Source: UBA6770 sp965660875 (lineage in GTDB: Bacteria; Bacteroidota; Bacteroidia; Flavobacteriales_G; Salibacteraceae). From it: 64,000 bases of DNA. The position numbers and the translations under genes are program-made. The stretch is taken from the NCBI GenBank assembly GCA_965660875.1, contig CBFIBQ010000012.1:1-64000 (forward strand), in the 5' to 3' direction. A model generated the notes under the pieces. It saw only the letters and a program-made list of their open reading frames with translations, searched no databases and had not been told where the DNA came from. Shown piece after piece: positions 25,245 to 35,076 of the stretch (position 1 is its first letter; every line of letters starts with the position of its first letter).

Positions 25245-27242
25245 TTAATTTATGATGAGTTTAGAGGAAAGCACAGTATCCTCAGTTTTGATTCTTAGAA
25301 TGTAAGTACCTTTTTGGTGTACTTCGCCTTCAATTCGATTAGCTTGCGCCGGTAAGAGGGTTTTAATTTCCCTTCCATCAACGCCGTATATGGTGACTTC
25401 TTGTATATTCAAATCTTGAGTTGAAATTACAAACTTTCCTTTGCTTGGATTCGGCACAATACGCAGGTCTTGTTGTTTTTTTATGTCATTCGTGCTTCCA
25501 ACCAAATAGTCTAGTGTTTCACTTGTATCTGTGCAACCATTTTTAGAGAGTACTACAAAATAAACTCCAAATGCACCATTAATGGAATCCATGTCAATGG
25601 ATTGATTCGTTTCATCAACCAATTTGACAGTATCCCCATTGCTATCGATAAAATACCATTGGTACGAGGCAGTTGAATCCTTACTTTTCCATGTTACTGG
25701 CAGTTGATCGTGCACTCCGTCAACATATTTAGTAACCTCAATTCCTGTATCCAATTGGGATAAACTCAGTGTGAAATCGACTAAGTTTTCGCACCCACCA
25801 GCATTTAGAACTGTATCACGATAGGTACCGTCTTCGGTCCATGTTTTGCCACTTGAGCTGCTGTATTTATCACAGGCAAACACGTTTTTTTGAATAACGC
25901 GATTCACAGTATTGTCTTCTATGCTAAAGTTGGTAAGTGTTGTTCCATTAGTTCCTGCGGTTGCACCATTTTTATCGCCGATAGCACAACCCGCTTGAGA
26001 AGATGATGCAATTTCCCCAGTGCTTCCACCACTGGTATTCACTATGACAGCACTGGGAATCGAATTGCTTGAAAATGCAACAACGCCGCCACCACCGCCC
26101 CCGCCAGGACCACTGCAATTAGTCCCGAAATTGGTGACAAATACGCCATTTCCACCGTTGGTTGCAATGTTTATTGCGCTAGTTATAGAAGGTACATCAA
26201 GTATTACCGAGCCACCAGCTCCACCGCCGCCGCCGCCTTCGTTTTCAGAGTTTGTACTTCCTGTGTTTCCGTTGGCGAATATCCCCGATCGATTGGTGCC
26301 AATAACTTCTGGAGCAATAATGAAAATAATACCGCCCCCGTTTTCACCAGACTCGCCAACTAGCCCTGCGTTATTTCCGTGGCCGGCACCTCCACCGCCA
26401 CCCATAAACATGCGTCCTGCATTTATTGCAGAATCCAAAGGCATTGAATTTAAACCAGTTACTGAACCACAAGAAAAGCTAGAGCTTTTAACACGCTGTC
26501 CGCCAGCACCGCCAATGCCGTAATTTGATCCACCGGAACCCCCTCCGTTATGATTATTTCCTCCGCCACCGCCATTGGCCTGAGGACCTCTACTGCATTC
26601 CTTTCCCGTAATATACTCGGCAATTCCCTCACCTTTCAAAGCACGGTCGTTATTAGATGTTCTGCTCGAGTGATAGGTAGTAGGACTCACGAAAATGCAG
26701 CCGCCTCCAGAACTTAATGCTTGCCCGCCTCTAAAACCTTTGCCGGTCATAGTTATTGAAAATTGGTCTAAATCAATAGTTCCGTTGCTTTTGATTGCCA
26801 ACACGCCACCTTTACTTCCATCCCAAGCGGTACCACTCAAGATGCCAGTTAAACGCGCACCATTCTGGAACTCTGGTACCTTTATAAGCTGAACTTTTCC
26901 GTTTACATCGTAATTGTTTTTAAAAGGGTAGTTGAAGTATACTTGGTTTCCTTGCTTGGAACATACCCGCTGAAATTCGTAGGTACCCGCAGCATTGTAA
27001 TTGGAAATGCTACCGAAACTATTCGATTGACTCTGATCTATGGTGGCTCCTTGCATTTGGATTATTAATACCAAATCATCGGGATTTAGATTATTGGAAC
27101 CAGAAGTGGTGGCCTCATAATCCTCAACGTTTATAGCTGACACCGAAAAGTAGTCATTTACAGTTCCACTAATACTGGTTTGACTAGACAGTAACATGCT
27201 GAGCATGAGAAAGGGGAGTAAAGCAATTACTTTTTTACGCAT
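25245..27242 (-). CDS. Glycine-rich secreted protein with a T9SS type A sorting domain
   Basis: A 665-residue protein with a signal peptide (KKVIALLPFLMLSMLLSSQ). Residues 25-165 are beta-rich (NLNPDDLVLIIQMQGATI). Residues 165-400 hold repeated glycine clusters (NGGGGGNNHNGGGSGGSNYG, MGGGGGAGHGNNAG, GGGGGAGGSVIL, GPGGGGGGGVVAF) between short strands. This is like the Gly-rich extracellular segments of some receptor and adhesin proteins. Residues 455-570 contain a Cys-bearing beta domain. The C-terminal 75 residues are the sorting domain (LRIVPNPSKGKFVISTQD, EVTIYGVDGREIKTLL, GTYILRIKTEDTVLSSKLII). A start two codons upstream is also possible. Substrate or partner unknown. Confidence 0.82.
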   Translation of the reverse strand: MRKKVIALLPFLMLSMLLSSQTSISGTVNDYFSVSAINVEDYEATTSGSNNLNPDDLVLIIQMQGATIDQSQSNSFGSISNYNAAGTYEFQRVCSKQGNQVYFNYPFKNNYDVNGKVQLIKVPEFQNGARLTGILSGTAWDGSKGGVLAIKSNGTIDLDQFSITMTGKGFRGGQALSSGGGCIFVSPTTYHSSRTSNNDRALKGEGIAEYITGKECSRGPQANGGGGGNNHNGGGSGGSNYGIGGAGGQRVKSSSFSCGSVTGLNSMPLDSAINAGRMFMGGGGGAGHGNNAGLVGESGENGGGIIFIIAPEVIGTNRSGIFANGNTGSTNSENEGGGGGGAGGSVILDVPSITSAINIATNGGNGVFVTNFGTNCSGPGGGGGGGVVAFSSNSIPSAVIVNTSGGSTGEIASSSQAGCAIGDKNGATAGTNGTTLTNFSIEDNTVNRVIQKNVFACDKYSSSSGKTWTEDGTYRDTVLNAGGCENLVDFTLSLSQLDTGIEVTKYVDGVHDQLPVTWKSKDSTASYQWYFIDSNGDTVKLVDETNQSIDMDSINGAFGVYFVVLSKNGCTDTSETLDYLVGSTNDIKKQQDLRIVPNPSKGKFVISTQDLNIQEVTIYGVDGREIKTLLPAQANRIEGEVHQKGTYILRIKTEDTVLSSKLIIN

Positions 27243-27284
27243 AATCATAAATTTTATCCAAGGTACTAATAATACGCACTTTTA

Positions 27285-28280
27285 CTATTGCCAGTTTGTG
27301 GGTAGGTTTTTTCGGATTTCTATTCCCTCAAATGATTTTGGTGGTTTTAATTTTAGGGTGTTGGCCCAATTCCAAACTTCGACTATACCTTGTTCCAAAT
27401 CGGTGGAATGTTCAGGGTCAAAATCTTCCAGTGCTTTATTGTGGTTACTTGCTGCGTGGGTTACCTCACTTCGAGCTGGCAAGTACTTGACTTCATTGGA
27501 TTGTTTCGAAACGTCCAATAAAAGCTGTGCGAGTTGATTGATTGAAGTGCTTCGAGTATTTCCAATGTTGTACACCTGATTTATAGATCGAGGATTATTA
27601 ATGCAACCCGCAATTATCGTTTGGATATCGTTGATATGTGTAAAAGCTCTTGTTTGCTCGCCGTCTCCATAAACGGTGAGCTGTTCTTTGGTCAATAATT
27701 GCCGCATGAAAATACCAACCACGTTTCGGTAAGGGTCTGAAAGGTTTTGTCTAACGCCGTAGACATTGTGTGGACGGAATATCGTGTATTTCAGTCCAAA
27801 TTGCTCAAATGCAGCTTTTAAATCCAGCTCAACAGAATACTTTGCAATACCGTACGGGTCTTCTGGTTGTGGGGTTAACCCCTCGCTAAATGGTGTTTGT
27901 TGAGCACCGTAGACGGCAATGGAGGACGTAAAAACAAATCGCTCCACTTTGTGATTCACTGCTGCATTAATTAGATTGATTGAACCAATCACGTTGTTTT
28001 CGTAATTGTAGCGTCGTATAAAATGACTCAACCCTTCAGCGGCATAGGCGGCCAAATGAAAAACGTATTTGAACTGATACTTCTGGAACAATTCATTAAT
28101 TAGTTGCTCGTCCAAGATGGACCCTATTTGAAAGTGGGCTTTCTTTGGGATATTCTGCTTAAAGCCTCCGCTTAGGTCATCTAACACAATGACGTTATAA
28201 CCAGCATCGATTAATTCTTGGGCAACATGAGACCCTATAAATCCAGCACCACCAGTTACCAGTACATTACTGGCTTCCAT
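27285..28280 (-). CDS. NAD-dependent nucleotide-sugar epimerase/dehydratase
   Basis: A 331-residue extended short-chain dehydrogenase. The Rossmann motif VLVTGGAGFIGSHVAQELID starts at residue 6, and the catalytic triad is visible as FTSSIAVYG (Ser) and DPYGIAKYSVEL (Tyr-x-x-x-Lys). RPHNVYG and YGDGEQTRAFTHI fit UDP-glucose/UDP-GlcNAc 4-epimerase-like enzymes that make surface polysaccharide precursors. Exact substrate cannot be told from sequence alone. Its start overlaps the stop of the IMPase gene by one base, so the three genes from mtaB to here are an operon. Confidence 0.85.
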   Translation of the reverse strand: MEASNVLVTGGAGFIGSHVAQELIDAGYNVIVLDDLSGGFKQNIPKKAHFQIGSILDEQLINELFQKYQFKYVFHLAAYAAEGLSHFIRRYNYENNVIGSINLINAAVNHKVERFVFTSSIAVYGAQQTPFSEGLTPQPEDPYGIAKYSVELDLKAAFEQFGLKYTIFRPHNVYGVRQNLSDPYRNVVGIFMRQLLTKEQLTVYGDGEQTRAFTHINDIQTIIAGCINNPRSINQVYNIGNTRSTSINQLAQLLLDVSKQSNEVKYLPARSEVTHAASNHNKALEDFDPEHSTDLEQGIVEVWNWANTLKLKPPKSFEGIEIRKNLPTNWQ

Positions 28281-29071
28281 TACTTAAAGTATTGTTGAAT
28301 AGAATTCAAATATGAATCGTGCAGTGTTTTGTTGTCGGCTAAAATCTGTTTTCCGAATATGAAGTCATTTCCATCCTTCCAATCGGTAACCGTTCCACCA
28401 GCTTGTTGGACGATAAACGCTCCACCAGCCACATCCCAAGGGTTGAGACCGTATTCGTAAAAGCCTTCAACTCGGCCGCATGCCACATACACTAGATCAA
28501 TAGCTGCAGAGCCCAAACGACGCAATCCACTGGTGGTTTTCATAAAGTGCTTGAGCAAATCGAGGTATTCATCAACTTCTTCATAGTCGTGGTATGGAAA
28601 GCCAGTTGCTAAAAGTGAAAGGTGCGCATCCGATTGATTGGATACTGAGATTTCCTTTCCGTTTAAATAAGCTTTGGATCCTTTCCAAGCATAGAACTGT
28701 TCGTTACCGCTCACTTCCAGCACCATGCCCAAGACTAATTCATCGTGTTCTTGCAGGGCAATGCTTATCGAGTATAAGGGAATCCCATGAATAAAGTTCG
28801 TAGTGCCGTCTATGGGGTCAATTATCCAATTAAAACGATCGCCAACTTTAGTAGAAGTACCTTCTTCAGCAATAAAACCTGCTTCGGGTATCAATTTAGA
28901 TAAACCATCGACCAATAACTCTTCAGAAAGCTTATCGATATGCGTTACGTAATTGTGTAAGCCTTTGATTTCAATGTTGTTCGGGTCAAAGTTTTTGCGT
29001 TCGAGTTTGATACGCTCACCGACCTCTTTGGAAAGCTTGTTGACCGCCAAGCAAAGTTTTTGATAATCCAT
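28280..29071 (-). CDS. Inositol monophosphatase family protein
   Basis: A 263-residue Mg2+-dependent phosphatase of the IMPase/SuhB/FBPase fold. Metal-binding motifs are complete: FIAEEGTS near residue 70, WIIDPIDGTTNFIHG near 90, and LNPWDVAGGAFIVQQAGG near 220. Possible substrates are inositol phosphates, fructose bisphosphate or 3'-phosphoadenosine phosphate; sequence alone does not decide. The gene overlaps mtaB upstream and the epimerase downstream by single bases (TAATG-type junctions). An 88-base copy of its motif region is found again at 35076-35163. Confidence 0.9.
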   Translation of the reverse strand: MDYQKLCLAVNKLSKEVGERIKLERKNFDPNNIEIKGLHNYVTHIDKLSEELLVDGLSKLIPEAGFIAEEGTSTKVGDRFNWIIDPIDGTTNFIHGIPLYSISIALQEHDELVLGMVLEVSGNEQFYAWKGSKAYLNGKEISVSNQSDAHLSLLATGFPYHDYEEVDEYLDLLKHFMKTTSGLRRLGSAAIDLVYVACGRVEGFYEYGLNPWDVAGGAFIVQQAGGTVTDWKDGNDFIFGKQILADNKTLHDSYLNSIQQYFK

Positions 29072-30384
29072 TAGGCGGTTACAGATTCGGTTTGTTGTAT
29101 CAAAACGTTTCCGTTTCCGTCAATTTTCTCTAGAAAAACTTGTTCAATGGTATTGACCTTTTCTTCATTAAATGGTTGCTGGACCTTTACATAATTCTCT
29201 GTAAAACCCGACATGAATCCATCTTCATTGGTCGATTCCCAAAGCACGGTATGTTCAGAGCCAATATGCTCTTCGTAGAATTTTCTTTTTTTCTTCGTCG
29301 ACAAGATTCGAAGCATTTTGCTGCGCTCGTGGCGCTTTTGCATAGGTACCACTTCTTCGATGCGCAAAGCAGTGGTGTTGTCTCTTTCGGAGTAAGTAAA
29401 TACGTGGAGGTAGGAAACGTCTAATTCAACTAAAAAGTCGTACGTTTTTTGAAATTCTTGGTCTGTCTCGCCTGGGAATCCAACAATTACATCAACCCCA
29501 ATACAGGCATCAGGCATGAGTTTTTTGATTCGCGCAACTCGATTTCGATACAAATCCGATAGGTACTTTCTCCGCATTGCAATTAACAAGTTATCTGAAC
29601 CCGATTGCAACGGAATATGAAAGTGCGGAACAAATCGATTCGATTGACTTACAAATTCAATAATGTCGTCACTCAATAAGTTGGGTTCGATACTCGAAAT
29701 TCTAAATCGATCGATACCCTCAACTTCGTCCAAATTTTTTACTAAATCAAAGAAGTTTTCTTTAGTTCCCTTGCCAAAATCGCCAATGTTAACTCCAGTA
29801 ATCACCACCTCTTTAGCCTCTGTATGGGCAACTTCTCGAGCTGTTTTAATGGTTTCTTCAACGGTGTTACTTCTACTTCTACCACGAGCAAGTGGTATGG
29901 TGCAAAAAGCACAGAAATAATCGCAACCATCCTGTATTTTTAAAAAGCTACGTGTTCTATCCCCAGAGGAGAACGAAGGAAAGAACTCTTTTACTTTTCC
30001 AATTTTGTCGTAAAGGGCAACTCCTTCCGATTTTTTCTCTAAAGAAGCAATATGGTCCAGCGCATTGAATTTCTCATTAGCACCAAGCACCAAATCAACA
30101 CCCTCTATATTTTTAATTTCTTCTGGTTTTAATTGGGCATAACAACCAACTACTATAACAAAACCGGTAGGGTTGTTTCGTAACGCTTTTCGAACGATAT
30201 TGCGACACTTTTTATCTGCATTATCCGTTACGGAGCATGTATTAATTACATAACAATCAGCAGTTTCTGAAAAATCGACTGTAGCAAAACCTTGTTGATT
30301 GAAGGATTTAGCAATGCTTGAAGTCTCAGAGAAATTGAGCTTACAACCAAGTGTGTAGAAAGCAACTTTTTTGTTTGGATGCAT
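29071..30384 (-). CDS. mtaB: tRNA t6A37 methylthiotransferase MtaB
   Basis: A 437-residue radical-SAM enzyme that adds a methylthio group to t6A37 of tRNAs decoding ANN codons. The N-terminal UPF0004 domain has its three cluster-binding cysteines at 14 (LGCKLN), 50 (INTCSV) and 81 (VGCYAQ). The radical-SAM CxxxCxxC is CDYFCAFC (154-161). A C-terminal TRAM domain follows (HTVLWESTNEDGFMSG, NYVKVQQPF). This composition fits MtaB rather than MiaB or RimO. It is the first gene of a three-gene operon and has its own promoter. A broken second copy lies about 5 kb away at 35158-35758. Confidence 0.94.
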   Translation of the reverse strand: MHPNKKVAFYTLGCKLNFSETSSIAKSFNQQGFATVDFSETADCYVINTCSVTDNADKKCRNIVRKALRNNPTGFVIVVGCYAQLKPEEIKNIEGVDLVLGANEKFNALDHIASLEKKSEGVALYDKIGKVKEFFPSFSSGDRTRSFLKIQDGCDYFCAFCTIPLARGRSRSNTVEETIKTAREVAHTEAKEVVITGVNIGDFGKGTKENFFDLVKNLDEVEGIDRFRISSIEPNLLSDDIIEFVSQSNRFVPHFHIPLQSGSDNLLIAMRRKYLSDLYRNRVARIKKLMPDACIGVDVIVGFPGETDQEFQKTYDFLVELDVSYLHVFTYSERDNTTALRIEEVVPMQKRHERSKMLRILSTKKKRKFYEEHIGSEHTVLWESTNEDGFMSGFTENYVKVQQPFNEEKVNTIEQVFLEKIDGNGNVLIQQTESVTA

Positions 30385-30391
30385 ATTGCTG

Positions 30392-30399
30392 CAAAGGTA
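30392..30399 (-). promoter_or_regulatory. Promoter -7 element (TACCTTTG) of the mtaB operon
   Basis: A perfect TAnnTTTG on the minus strand only seven bases from the mtaB ATG, so the transcript may be nearly leaderless. In the broken copy the aligned bases are TACTTTTA, so this element is damaged there. Confidence 0.5.
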
Positions 30400-30525
30400 A
30401 GGAAGTGATTACAAACTATAGCTTAAAGGTTTTTAGAAAAATCAGAACATTCGAACTGCAATTCAATATTTCTTGTCTTCTATAAATTGATATACCAAAC
30501 CTTTTTCAAGGTACCGGTCATTTAC

Positions 30526-33066
30526 ATGATGGAGAGGCGGGAATTACTTGGAACTAAGGCTTGTTTAGTGATCATGATGGTCGTTATGAGTTTCTTTGGA
30601 TTTGGTCAATCAATGTCTCCTTATTCGGGAACAGATTTTATGTTTTGTATTCCTGATTTATATAGTTGGGCAGACTCAAAACTTATAATTTCCTCGGGGT
30701 ACAAGACTCAATTTGTGGTCTCATGTGATGGTATTGGTTATAGTCAAACATTTTCGATAAATAAAGATAGTGTAGTTGAAATTGATTTACCAGCAACTGC
30801 AACTCCAAAAGGTTGGGAGTCTACAACCGACACCACTATTAAAATTAGCAGCCTTAAGCCTATTAGTGTTATGTTAAGGCGAAAATATGCAATGGTATGG
30901 ACTGGATTAATGAATGTTCTTCCTACTCAAGCTTGTGGTACGAGTTATCGGGTTTGTGGATATGGAGACCTCTCTAATCCTATAGGATATGATACCCAAC
31001 CAAATGTGGTGGCTATAACCGCGCTGTGTGATAGTACACCAATAAAAATTTCGGCTAATGATACAAGTCATACTGGCAATATATCACCCATATTTCCAAC
31101 TTATTTAATGCTAAATAAAGGAGAAAGTTACGTTTTTAGAACTCCAAGCTTAAGTGACAGGATTCCTTTTAAGTCAGGAGATTTTACAGGTACTCTTATA
31201 GAAACGCTGGATACTCTTAATAAAAAAATAGCTGTGACTGTTAATGATGGGGATTACATTGGTGTATGGGATAAGGGAGGTGGAAATTGTTGTCTTGATT
31301 ATATGTACGAAATGCTTGCTCCGGATAAACTGGCAGATACCTTGTTTTTTGACTTTAGAAGTAACTTCACCGAAGCATGCCGTTATCGGGTAGTTCCGAC
31401 AAAAGACAGTACTCGAATTTGGGTGAATAATCAATTTCATGTAATGAAGAATACGTTTGATTATTATCAATTTGATGATTCAAACAATGTAAAAATACAA
31501 TCTGATAAACCCGTGCACATATATCGTTTTCTATTTAGCGATGGTGCAAAAGTAGAGGTGGGGGGAGATCCTGAAATGACAAGAGTAGAGCCGGCAAGAA
31601 ATGGAATCACAAAATCAATTGTTTTACCCAGAGAAAGGAAAACGAATACACATAAATATTATTTACAGGTGATGTGTAGACTAGGTAACGAAAAGGACCT
31701 CACAATAAATGGTAATTTGAAGGCGCAGTATTTTAAAAAATTCTTAGCTGATCCAAATTGGGTTTATGCTGAGTTTGAAATTGATACCAATATTCAAATA
31801 ATTGAATCGTCAAGGCCCTTTAAAGGTTATCATGGTGTTTCGATAATTACTGGAAGTTTGGTTCACAATTTAACTGGTATTTCAAATTTTGATAACATCT
31901 CCCTTCCAGAACCTGTTCAGCTACGATCTTGTACATATCCGTTGGAAATTGTCTCTCCAATTTTATCGGATAGTGTGGTATGGTGGAATGGTAGTAGTGC
32001 TTCAACTCAGAAAGTTGACTCTGCAGGTAAATATTGGGTTAGGCAAAAGTTATACGAGGATTGCGGTGATGCATTTTATCATACCGATACCATTATTGTT
32101 GTACATGATTTAATATCATATCAAACTTCGATTGGAAAAGAAGTTTGTGTTGACGATTCCCTGAAAGTACAGATTGGTGGTGATTTTAATAGGATTAGCT
32201 GGAGTGATTTTCTAACAACCAAGAATAGGTTTATAAAACCAAATCAATGGTACTACTATGAATTGCAAAAGCACAGCTGTAGGAATAATGATAGCCTTCG
32301 GTCCTCGAGTTTGCCGCATCCCGATAGTAAAGTAACCGCACCATTTACCTCATGTGATACTTCAATTGGTGTTATCAACCTAAGTGATTATGGTATTGTG
32401 GCATCCGATAGTACTCGATGGGAACCAACATCTAAATTTCGATATACAGGTAAAAACCAATACAAAGTAGCTGCTAAGAGTACGTTCAGATCATTTCTTA
32501 ATATTACTAATTACTATGGATGCACATCCACCGACACCGTCGAGTTTATCTTTAAAAAAATCGACGATACCTTGAAAGTGAATGGAGACTTCGATTGCCA
32601 AAGTGGTTTGTTAACTCTTGAAGTCGAAAACCCTGAGATGGTAGGAGAAATTACTTGGGAAGTTGCTAATCAAACTCAACAAGGAAATAGTATCGATATC
32701 TCCAATTTTAATTCATCTGAAGTTACTGGTGTTTTGAATTATAAATACGATTTCGGTTGCGAGGGTTTTCAGCCGTTTAGTTTTAAGACAGAAGCGTATT
32801 TGCGAGACGAAGGTTTGAGTAACGTTTTCACTCCAAATGGTGATGGTATTAACGATGTCTATCATCCTATTACAAATGAAAATAGTAGACCCTGCTATCA
32901 ATTTGAAGTTTTTAATCGATGGGGAAAAAGCGTATTTAATTCTATCAATAATTCAGATGGTTGGGATGGTAAAATAATCGGAAAGGATGCCTCTGGAGGG
33001 GTGTACTTCTATATACTGGATCTACAGGGGGAAAGCCATTCAGGTCACTTTACATTAATAAGGTAA
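30526..33066 (+). CDS. Secreted protein with an IgGFc-binding-like N-terminal part and a type B (gliding-associated) T9SS sorting domain
   Basis: An 846-residue protein. The start is taken at MMERRELLG, before a signal segment (ACLVIMMVVMSFFGFGQ); a TTG further up is possible. The N-terminal half contains VLPTQACGTSYRVCG and TQPNVVAITALCDSTPIKIS, which recall the IgGFc-binding-protein family of secreted Bacteroidota proteins. The middle has Cys-containing beta domains (residues about 470-740). The end is the 'gliding motility-associated C-terminal' type: VFTPNGDGINDVYHPI, FEVFNRWGKSVFNS, DGWDGK and GGVYFYILD. This type is usually linked to surface adhesins. The gene at 33077 starts ten bases after the stop. 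Confidence 0.85.
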   Translation: MMERRELLGTKACLVIMMVVMSFFGFGQSMSPYSGTDFMFCIPDLYSWADSKLIISSGYKTQFVVSCDGIGYSQTFSINKDSVVEIDLPATATPKGWESTTDTTIKISSLKPISVMLRRKYAMVWTGLMNVLPTQACGTSYRVCGYGDLSNPIGYDTQPNVVAITALCDSTPIKISANDTSHTGNISPIFPTYLMLNKGESYVFRTPSLSDRIPFKSGDFTGTLIETLDTLNKKIAVTVNDGDYIGVWDKGGGNCCLDYMYEMLAPDKLADTLFFDFRSNFTEACRYRVVPTKDSTRIWVNNQFHVMKNTFDYYQFDDSNNVKIQSDKPVHIYRFLFSDGAKVEVGGDPEMTRVEPARNGITKSIVLPRERKTNTHKYYLQVMCRLGNEKDLTINGNLKAQYFKKFLADPNWVYAEFEIDTNIQIIESSRPFKGYHGVSIITGSLVHNLTGISNFDNISLPEPVQLRSCTYPLEIVSPILSDSVVWWNGSSASTQKVDSAGKYWVRQKLYEDCGDAFYHTDTIIVVHDLISYQTSIGKEVCVDDSLKVQIGGDFNRISWSDFLTTKNRFIKPNQWYYYELQKHSCRNNDSLRSSSLPHPDSKVTAPFTSCDTSIGVINLSDYGIVASDSTRWEPTSKFRYTGKNQYKVAAKSTFRSFLNITNYYGCTSTDTVEFIFKKIDDTLKVNGDFDCQSGLLTLEVENPEMVGEITWEVANQTQQGNSIDISNFNSSEVTGVLNYKYDFGCEGFQPFSFKTEAYLRDEGLSNVFTPNGDGINDVYHPITNENSRPCYQFEVFNRWGKSVFNSINNSDGWDGKIIGKDASGGVYFYILDLQGESHSGHFTLIR

Positions 33067-33076
33067 AATAGTGTTT

Positions 33077-34894
33077 ATGAAAAAGCAATTTATAATTTGT
33101 TGTTCAATTTTTTTAATTTGTGCTGGGTTTTCGGCCAAAGCAATAAATCTAAATATCCATGGAAGCGTTTTACGAAGTGGTACTCCAATGCGTGGTCAAC
33201 CAGTAATCTTTAAGGATTCCGTCTCAAAAAAAATTGATACCGTATATACAAATAATGCAGGTACTTTTAGCGCAAACTTTAACACAGCCAGCACATTAAC
33301 GAGTGGTTATATTAAAATTTCATACACAGTCTGTCTTGGGTTGTCTACACAGGATACTATTATACCCTATTCATCAAGCAGTACAACTATTGGTCCTCTT
33401 TCATTAGAGCGGTGCAAAGCTCCCATAGTGCCTTTTTACAAAGTTTATTTTCGAGGAAAAGTCAATCTACTACCAAATACCATTGCCATAAGATTAAAAA
33501 TTGTAGGAGGAAATTCTAGCAATATAAGAACCAATAGTTTAGGAGAGTATGATGGCTTTATACATACTAACTTCCAAACTGGGACAATTTATGCGGAACA
33601 CGAGGATTGTCATGGTGTAATAAAAAGGTCTTCAAATTTTACTTTTACCGATCAAAAGGATACTCTTTTTACTAATGTTAATTTCGACCATTGCAATAAC
33701 CCACCATATATTATAGCTCGGGTTAGACTTACGGGAAATAGTACTGATATATATCAAAAAAGAGTTCAATACTCCATTGATAATTTCAATACCATACTTG
33801 ACTCCTCTCTCACTGATTTGGGTGGATGGGCGAAAGATACTATTCCAATTGCAGCAGGGAGTTCGGGGATTTTTTACGTTCGATACAAAAACTGTGTTGA
33901 TGCATGGGTAGTGGACACATCACATTATGCACCACCAGCGCGTTACCACTTTGTGTACAACTTTGAGGTGTGTCCAGATTCTTTACCTACTGTCGTTACT
34001 GGCCAAGTATTAAAAAATGGGGTACGTGCAAAAAATTCCAGTATTCGAATAATAGAGTGGGATGATGTTAATCTAAAGGCTTTAAATATTGATACGTTAA
34101 AGACTGATGATGGTTTTTATAGAATCGAAATTAGAAATAAAACGGCAAAATATATTGCACAAGGATTTTTGCATAGAACTGACCCAAATTTTGGACAATT
34201 TATGCCCACTTATTTGCCCGATGAATGGGATTGGTATGGGGCTAGAACAATGATCTATAATAAAAACAACAAACTGAGTAATACAGATATAAATTTGATA
34301 CGGGTACGACCGCTTGCAGGCACCAATTCGGTAAATGGAGATGTATTGGATACTTCTGGTGTAACTCCAAAACTAGGGCCAAATACCATTATCGCTTTGT
34401 TTGACGCTTCTGAGAAGCTAATCGATTTTGAGTATCCCAATTCAAACTTAGAATACGAACTAAAGCAAATTGACGATGCACCTTATAAGCTAGCAGCATT
34501 GGAACTCGGTAAGTTTTATTCGTTTAAAGAAATAGATTTTTTGTGGGATAATAAATCAAGCATAAAAATGAATGCATTTATTAGTAAGGACTCCACTTCT
34601 TTTGTCAAGGAAATTGAATTTAATGGATTAAACGAAGTTCATTTGCTTCAAACAACTGTCTATCCTAATCCAGCAAATGATAAATTAACTATTGAAATAG
34701 CTAAAGGGAGGAATAACTTAAGAGTTGAGATAAAAGAAATCAATGGACAATTAGTGGCGTTGAAAAACGTAACTCCATTCGAAAAAACCATATTTAACAC
34801 TCGTCACTGGGATTCAGGAATGTATGTGCTAGAGGTTGTAGAAAAAGACGGGTTTGAAGTTAAACATAGGTCTAGTGTTATAATACAACACTAA
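33077..34894 (+). CDS. Secreted protein with a T9SS type A sorting domain
   Basis: A 605-residue protein. ATG at 33077 (MKKQFIICCSIFLICAGFSA) gives a clean signal peptide; an upstream GTG would add only two residues. The body is made of repeated beta domains of about 90-100 residues, like carboxypeptidase-regulatory or CnaB domains: GSVLRSGTPMRGQPVIF, YFRGKVNLLPNTIAIRLKI, RVRLTGNSTDIYQKRVQYSI, and TGQVLKNGVRAKNSSIRI. The C-terminus is the sorting domain (TTVYPNPANDKLTIEIAKG, RVEIKEINGQLVALK, GMYVLEVVEKDG). It is probably co-transcribed with the type B gene upstream. Its last 17 bases are overlapped by the remnant of a minus-strand lipoprotein gene. Confidence 0.82.
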   Translation: MKKQFIICCSIFLICAGFSAKAINLNIHGSVLRSGTPMRGQPVIFKDSVSKKIDTVYTNNAGTFSANFNTASTLTSGYIKISYTVCLGLSTQDTIIPYSSSSTTIGPLSLERCKAPIVPFYKVYFRGKVNLLPNTIAIRLKIVGGNSSNIRTNSLGEYDGFIHTNFQTGTIYAEHEDCHGVIKRSSNFTFTDQKDTLFTNVNFDHCNNPPYIIARVRLTGNSTDIYQKRVQYSIDNFNTILDSSLTDLGGWAKDTIPIAAGSSGIFYVRYKNCVDAWVVDTSHYAPPARYHFVYNFEVCPDSLPTVVTGQVLKNGVRAKNSSIRIIEWDDVNLKALNIDTLKTDDGFYRIEIRNKTAKYIAQGFLHRTDPNFGQFMPTYLPDEWDWYGARTMIYNKNNKLSNTDINLIRVRPLAGTNSVNGDVLDTSGVTPKLGPNTIIALFDASEKLIDFEYPNSNLEYELKQIDDAPYKLAALELGKFYSFKEIDFLWDNKSSIKMNAFISKDSTSFVKEIEFNGLNEVHLLQTTVYPNPANDKLTIEIAKGRNNLRVEIKEINGQLVALKNVTPFEKTIFNTRHWDSGMYVLEVVEKDGFEVKHRSSVIIQH

Positions 34895-35076
34895 CATGCG
34901 CTAGATTGAGTTCGGAACTGAAACGATGATTATTGCACCATTTTTCATCATCCTTCTTTTTTACTTTACCCGTATGAAGAGCTTCTTCCGGTGGAGGTTG
35001 ATACCCTGGAGTTGTGTAACCATAAAAATCGGCATCATAATCTGTATTACATAAACAGTGATGTTCTTTTTACAGC
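34878..35076 (-). pseudogene. 5'-truncated copy of a CxC lipoprotein gene
   Basis: Read on the minus strand from 35076, the bases spell the lipobox Ser-Cys and following lysines (AGC TGT AAA AAG). After a frameshift in the A-run comes EHHCLCNTDYDADFYGYTTP and VKKKDDEKWCNNHRFSS. This aligns with the three intact lipoproteins at 35848-36739 (CTCNTT, KKSEKDAWCEGYES). The signal peptide is missing: upstream of the lipobox the sequence turns abruptly into a piece of the IMPase gene. The frame ends at 34878, inside the 3' end of the T9SS gene, so the natural C-terminus is probably also lost. Confidence 0.7.

Noticed and set aside
26020..26523. Proline-rich plus-strand frame of 167 codons
   Set aside because: It is the exact antisense of the glycine clusters (GGN codons read as NCC) of the T9SS protein, not an independent proline-rich protein.
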